A stretch of 64,000 bases of DNA from Dissulfurimicrobium hydrothermale. Its GTDB lineage: Bacteria > Desulfobacterota > Dissulfuribacteria > Dissulfuribacterales > Sh68. The stretch spans positions 1,706,306-1,770,305 of the forward strand of contig NZ_CP085041.1 in the NCBI RefSeq assembly GCF_022026155.1, in the 5' to 3' direction. The notes beneath the pieces are model-generated. The model ran no database searches and had not been told where the DNA came from. It saw nothing but the letters and a program-made list of their open reading frames with translations. Position numbers and translations under genes: made by a program. Shown here in pieces: positions 61,231 to 64,000 of this stretch (position 1 is the stretch's first letter; each line of letters starts with the position of its first letter).

Positions 61231-62160
61231 TTGAACAGATTGACATTAAGGCTTGGGACAAGGAAGAGCGTGCTTGCGCTTACGCAAAGCACATGGGTTA
61301 AAAACAGGATCGAGGCCTTAAGGCCCGATGTCACAATAGAACTTGTTAAGATAACGACCAAGGGTGACAAGATACTAGATGTGCCCCTTTCACGGGTGGG
61401 AGGCAAGGGGCTGTTTGTCAAGGAGATAGAAGAGGCCCTTTTTGAAAAAAAGATAGATTTCGCTGTGCACAGCCTCAAAGATGTGCCTGCTGAGCTGCCC
61501 AACGGCCTTGAAGTCAGCATCTTTCCGAAGAGGGAAGACATACGTGACGCCTTTATCTCGAAGACCGGTCTGCCCATCGACAGGCTTCCGGAAGGTGCGA
61601 AGGTGGGCACGAGCAGCCTCAGGCGTATGGCCCAGCTGAGGGCGATAAGACCTGATTTGAATATCGTCTCCCTGAGGGGTAACCTGGACACAAGACTCAG
61701 AAAACTGGCTGAAGGGGAGTTCGACGCCATTGTTCTTGCATCTGCCGGCCTTAAAAGACTTGGCCTTGAAAAGAAGATAACCCATTACATGCATCCCGAG
61801 GTCATGTTTCCTGCCGTAGGGCAAGGGGCCCTCGGCCTGGAATTTAGGGGCGACGATGCAAGGATACGCGATATCCTAAACTGCATACATCACGAGGAAA
61901 CGGCCATATGCATAAAGGCTGAACGCTCATTTCTGGCAAGGCTTGAGGGCGGCTGCCAGGTGCCAATAGGTGCATTCGCAGAAATAGGCGGCGCGGGCAT
62001 TATCCTCCACGGCCTGATAGGTGACGAGGCTGGGAAAAGAATCATCAAAATGACAAAAGAGGCCGGCAGAGATGAGGCCGAATGGCTTGGATATACTCTT
62101 GGCGGAGAAATGCTTGCCGCAGGTGGGGCGGAGATATTAAGGGAGACATATGCAAGATGA
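61231..62160 (+). CDS. hemC: Porphobilinogen deaminase HemC
   Basis: About 309 residues from TTG 61231 (TTG 61225 also possible; no ATG near the family N-terminus). LRLGTRKSVLALTQSTWVKN, PLSRVGGKGLFVKEIEEALF, HSLKDVPAELP, GTSSLRRMAQLRAIRPDL and the dipyrromethane cofactor cysteine in LEGGCQVPIGAFA. It polymerises four porphobilinogens to hydroxymethylbilane. It overlaps cobA-hemD by 11 bases. Confidence 0.96.
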   Translation: MNRLTLRLGTRKSVLALTQSTWVKNRIEALRPDVTIELVKITTKGDKILDVPLSRVGGKGLFVKEIEEALFEKKIDFAVHSLKDVPAELPNGLEVSIFPKREDIRDAFISKTGLPIDRLPEGAKVGTSSLRRMAQLRAIRPDLNIVSLRGNLDTRLRKLAEGEFDAIVLASAGLKRLGLEKKITHYMHPEVMFPAVGQGALGLEFRGDDARIRDILNCIHHEETAICIKAERSFLARLEGGCQVPIGAFAEIGGAGIILHGLIGDEAGKRIIKMTKEAGRDEAEWLGYTLGGEMLAAGGAEILRETYAR

Positions 62161-63706
62161 CAGATCGGTGCAACCAGGGAAAATAAAGAGGCCTGGGAAG
62201 GTATATCTTGTGGGCGCAGGGCCAGGAGACCCTGGTCTTTTGACTATAAAGGGCAAAAAGATCATCGAAAACGCCGATGTAATCATCTATGACCGCTTGG
62301 CAAGCCCAAGGCTCATGTCATTTGCACCGCCTGATGCGGAACGCATATATGTAGGGAAGAGGATAGGGCTTCATGCCGTATCGCAGGAAGAAATAAACAG
62401 GCTTATAGTTCATAAGGCGTTTGAAGGAAAGACGGTCTGCCGCCTCAAAGGAGGGGACCCGTTCATCTTCGGGCGGGGGGCCGAAGAGGCTCAGGCACTT
62501 GCCCAGGCTGGCATACCATTTGAGGTGGTGCCAGGCGTGACATCCGCCATAGCCGTCCCTGCATATGCAGGCATCCCGCTTACCCACCGGGCCTACACCG
62601 CATCCGTTGCCTTTATAACAGGCCATAGAAAACTGGATGCAGAGGAAGCAGATGTGGACTGGGAAGGGCTTGCAAAGGGCGTAGGCACCCTTGTCTTCTT
62701 GATGGGCATGACGAATCTTCCTGAAATAGTAAAAGAGCTGATCAAATATGGACGCCCCCCTGACACGCCAGCCGCTGTCATAAATTGGGGCACGACGCCG
62801 CTCCACAGGTCCGTCATCGGCACACTCAAAGATATCGTCGGAAAGGTAAAAGATGCCGGCATCAAACCCCCTTCTATAATCGTAATCGGGGATGTAGTAA
62901 AACTCAAAGACGAGATCAATTGGTTTGAATCAAGACCACTGCTCGGGAAAAAGATACTTATAACACGCGCAAGGGAACAGGCAAGCACACTCTGCGCCAT
63001 GCTTGAGGAAAAAGGGGCCTATACAATAGAACTCCCAACTATTGCAACCATAGAACATGACGACCATGCCGTGCTGGACGAAGCTATCTCCCGCCTTTCA
63101 TCTTTTGACTGGGTGGTATTTTCCAGTGAGAATGCGGTCCAATTCTTTTTCAAACGCCTTTTTTCCCTGGGCCTTGATCTAAGGGCGCTGTCCGACATAA
63201 AGATCGCGGCCGTAGGACCCGGAACAACAGGATACCTAGCATCTATGCACCTAAAGACAGACCTGATGCCGCAACAAGACTTCAAGGCAGAGGGCCTTGT
63301 GGAGGCATTCAAGGGCCTGGATATAAAAGGCAGGCGGGTGCTCATTCCAAGGGCCGAAAAGGCAAGAGACGTGCTGCCAGAAGGCCTTAAGGCCCTCGGC
63401 GCCGATGTCGATGTGGCTGTCTTATACAAAACCATTGCGCCTGAAGCGGACCTAAAGGTCATTGAAGAATTGAAAGATAGCGATATAGATGTCGTCGTCT
63501 TTACAAGCTCTTCAACGGTCAAAAACTTCCTTGATATTGTGCCAACCGAGCTGGGAGACACCCTGCTTAAAAGAGCAGCTGTCGCGTGTATTGGGCCCAT
63601 TACTTCAAAAACTGCGCGCGATCTGGGATTTAGTGTGGAGATAGAGCCGAGCCGCTCAACCCTTGACTGTCTGGTTGCGGCTATAGAGTCCTATTTTGCA
63701 GGTTAA
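62150..63706 (+). CDS. cobA-hemD: Uroporphyrinogen-III methyltransferase / synthase fusion
   Basis: 518 residues. Residues about 15-260 are CobA/SUMT: VYLVGAGPGDPGLLTIKGKK, VCRLKGGDPFIFGRGAEEA, VVPGVTSAIAVPAYAGIPLT and GTTPLHRSVIGTL. Residues about 265-515 are HemD: KKILITRAREQASTLCAML, VFSSENAVQFFF and FTSSSTVKNFLDIV. HemD closes hydroxymethylbilane to uroporphyrinogen III and CobA makes precorrin-2, the branch to siroheme and cobalamin. The fusion is usual in Desulfobacterota. ATG 62150 overlaps hemC. Confidence 0.95.
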   Translation: MQDDRSVQPGKIKRPGKVYLVGAGPGDPGLLTIKGKKIIENADVIIYDRLASPRLMSFAPPDAERIYVGKRIGLHAVSQEEINRLIVHKAFEGKTVCRLKGGDPFIFGRGAEEAQALAQAGIPFEVVPGVTSAIAVPAYAGIPLTHRAYTASVAFITGHRKLDAEEADVDWEGLAKGVGTLVFLMGMTNLPEIVKELIKYGRPPDTPAAVINWGTTPLHRSVIGTLKDIVGKVKDAGIKPPSIIVIGDVVKLKDEINWFESRPLLGKKILITRAREQASTLCAMLEEKGAYTIELPTIATIEHDDHAVLDEAISRLSSFDWVVFSSENAVQFFFKRLFSLGLDLRALSDIKIAAVGPGTTGYLASMHLKTDLMPQQDFKAEGLVEAFKGLDIKGRRVLIPRAEKARDVLPEGLKALGADVDVAVLYKTIAPEADLKVIEELKDSDIDVVVFTSSSTVKNFLDIVPTELGDTLLKRAAVACIGPITSKTARDLGFSVEIEPSRSTLDCLVAAIESYFAG

Positions 63707-63722
63707 TTTCTCAAAGGTCTCC

Positions 63723-64000
63723 ATGGACCCAACCGCCCTAAAGGAAAGGCTTGAGGATCTTTACACCAGATTTAACAGGAGGGAGCTGGTTCACCCCGAT
63801 CCACTCGAATTTCTCTATAACTATCCCGAACCCATGGACAGGGAGATCGCAGGGCTGATCGCATCATCACTTGCCTATGGGAGGGTTGGACAGATATTGA
63901 AGAGCGTCTCAATAGTCCTTAACAAATTAGGCGACCTTCACAAATCCCTTTTAAAACTCAGCCGCTCCGAACTCTTTGACATGTTTGACGGCTTCAGGCA
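63723..64000 (+). CDS. TIGR02757/DUF2400 family protein, 3' partial
   Basis: ATG 63723 begins an ORF open to the window end (93 codons seen). LYTRFNRRELVHPDPLEFLY and IAGLIASSLAYGRVGQILKS match the start of the TIGR02757 (DUF2400) family, whose C-terminus lies outside the window. Function unknown. It is 16 bases after cobA-hemD, in the same direction. Confidence 0.85.
   Translation, partial: MDPTALKERLEDLYTRFNRRELVHPDPLEFLYNYPEPMDREIAGLIASSLAYGRVGQILKSVSIVLNKLGDLHKSLLKLSRSELFDMFDGFR

Overview
The window looks like chromosomal DNA of an anaerobic, motile, Gram-negative bacterium of the Desulfobacterota (delta-proteobacterial) type. This is inferred from gene content only: class III ribonucleotide reductase, a corrinoid-activating ASKHA protein, a PflX-type radical SAM enzyme, a CobA-HemD fusion, a DUF4911 gene beside miaB, lipopolysaccharide heptose genes, and a large flagellar export operon with a sigma-54 promoter. 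Coding density is high, genes overlap often, and TTG starts are common.

Layout. 1-3993: the end of a MEMO-family gene, tRNA-Gln(CUG), a HAD phosphatase and a Ca2+-type P-ATPase. 4024-8904 (minus strand): a tight cluster dnaA, glcD-like, ispD, ispF, pflX-like, headed by a very AT-rich 417-bp gap (8905-9321) that is a candidate replication origin. 9322-17428: an HD protein, a metallo-beta-lactamase-fold hydrolase, a pabB-pabC fusion, an EhaR-like HAD protein, and the nrdD / glutaredoxin-like / nrdG cluster behind an NrdR-box promoter. 17620-26099: a lytic transglycosylase and surface-polysaccharide genes (WbsX-like, a large membrane protein, GT2-GtrA). These surround an accessory scar at 20255-22507: a cas6 gene cut off inside a CRISPR repeat, a short decaying CRISPR array, a small secreted ORF with an in-frame TGA, and frame-broken remains of a Mu-like prophage (MuF with a PBECR-type toxin domain, then a gpG fragment).

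26148-38838: miaB with DUF4911, a hybrid histidine kinase with a cysteine-rich PAS, recJ-smc, the corrinoid activator, and an unusual single-ORF fusion of a nitrilase-fold amidase with the heptose-1-phosphate adenylyltransferase domain. 38844-51219: a flagellar cluster fliL-fliM-fliN-fliO-fliP-fliQ-fliR-flhB-flhA-flhF-flhG-fliA-cheY, a second FliL-like gene and a DUF2802-like gene. It starts behind a near-perfect sigma-54 promoter that overlaps one arm of a 13-bp inverted repeat. 51227-64000: housekeeping and metabolic genes, namely a RAM-domain protein, a DHH protein, a GlgC-like protein, a histone-deacetylase-fold protein, a nuclease, purC, an SprA-like protease, rlmE, rumA, a flavoprotein, gmhA, fmdB-like, hemC, cobA-hemD and the start of a DUF2400 gene.

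How the genes fit together. GmhA and the HldE-like C-terminal domain serve ADP-heptose synthesis. HemC and CobA-HemD lead to the branch point between heme and corrinoid or siroheme synthesis, and the ASKHA protein uses corrinoids. NrdD and NrdG supply dNTPs without oxygen. The flagellar block holds the complete export gate, the switch proteins FliM and FliN, the placement regulators FlhF and FlhG, and sigma-28. The least ordinary parts are the cas6/CRISPR/prophage scar, the nitrilase-heptose adenylyltransferase fusion, and the structured sigma-54 region before fliL.
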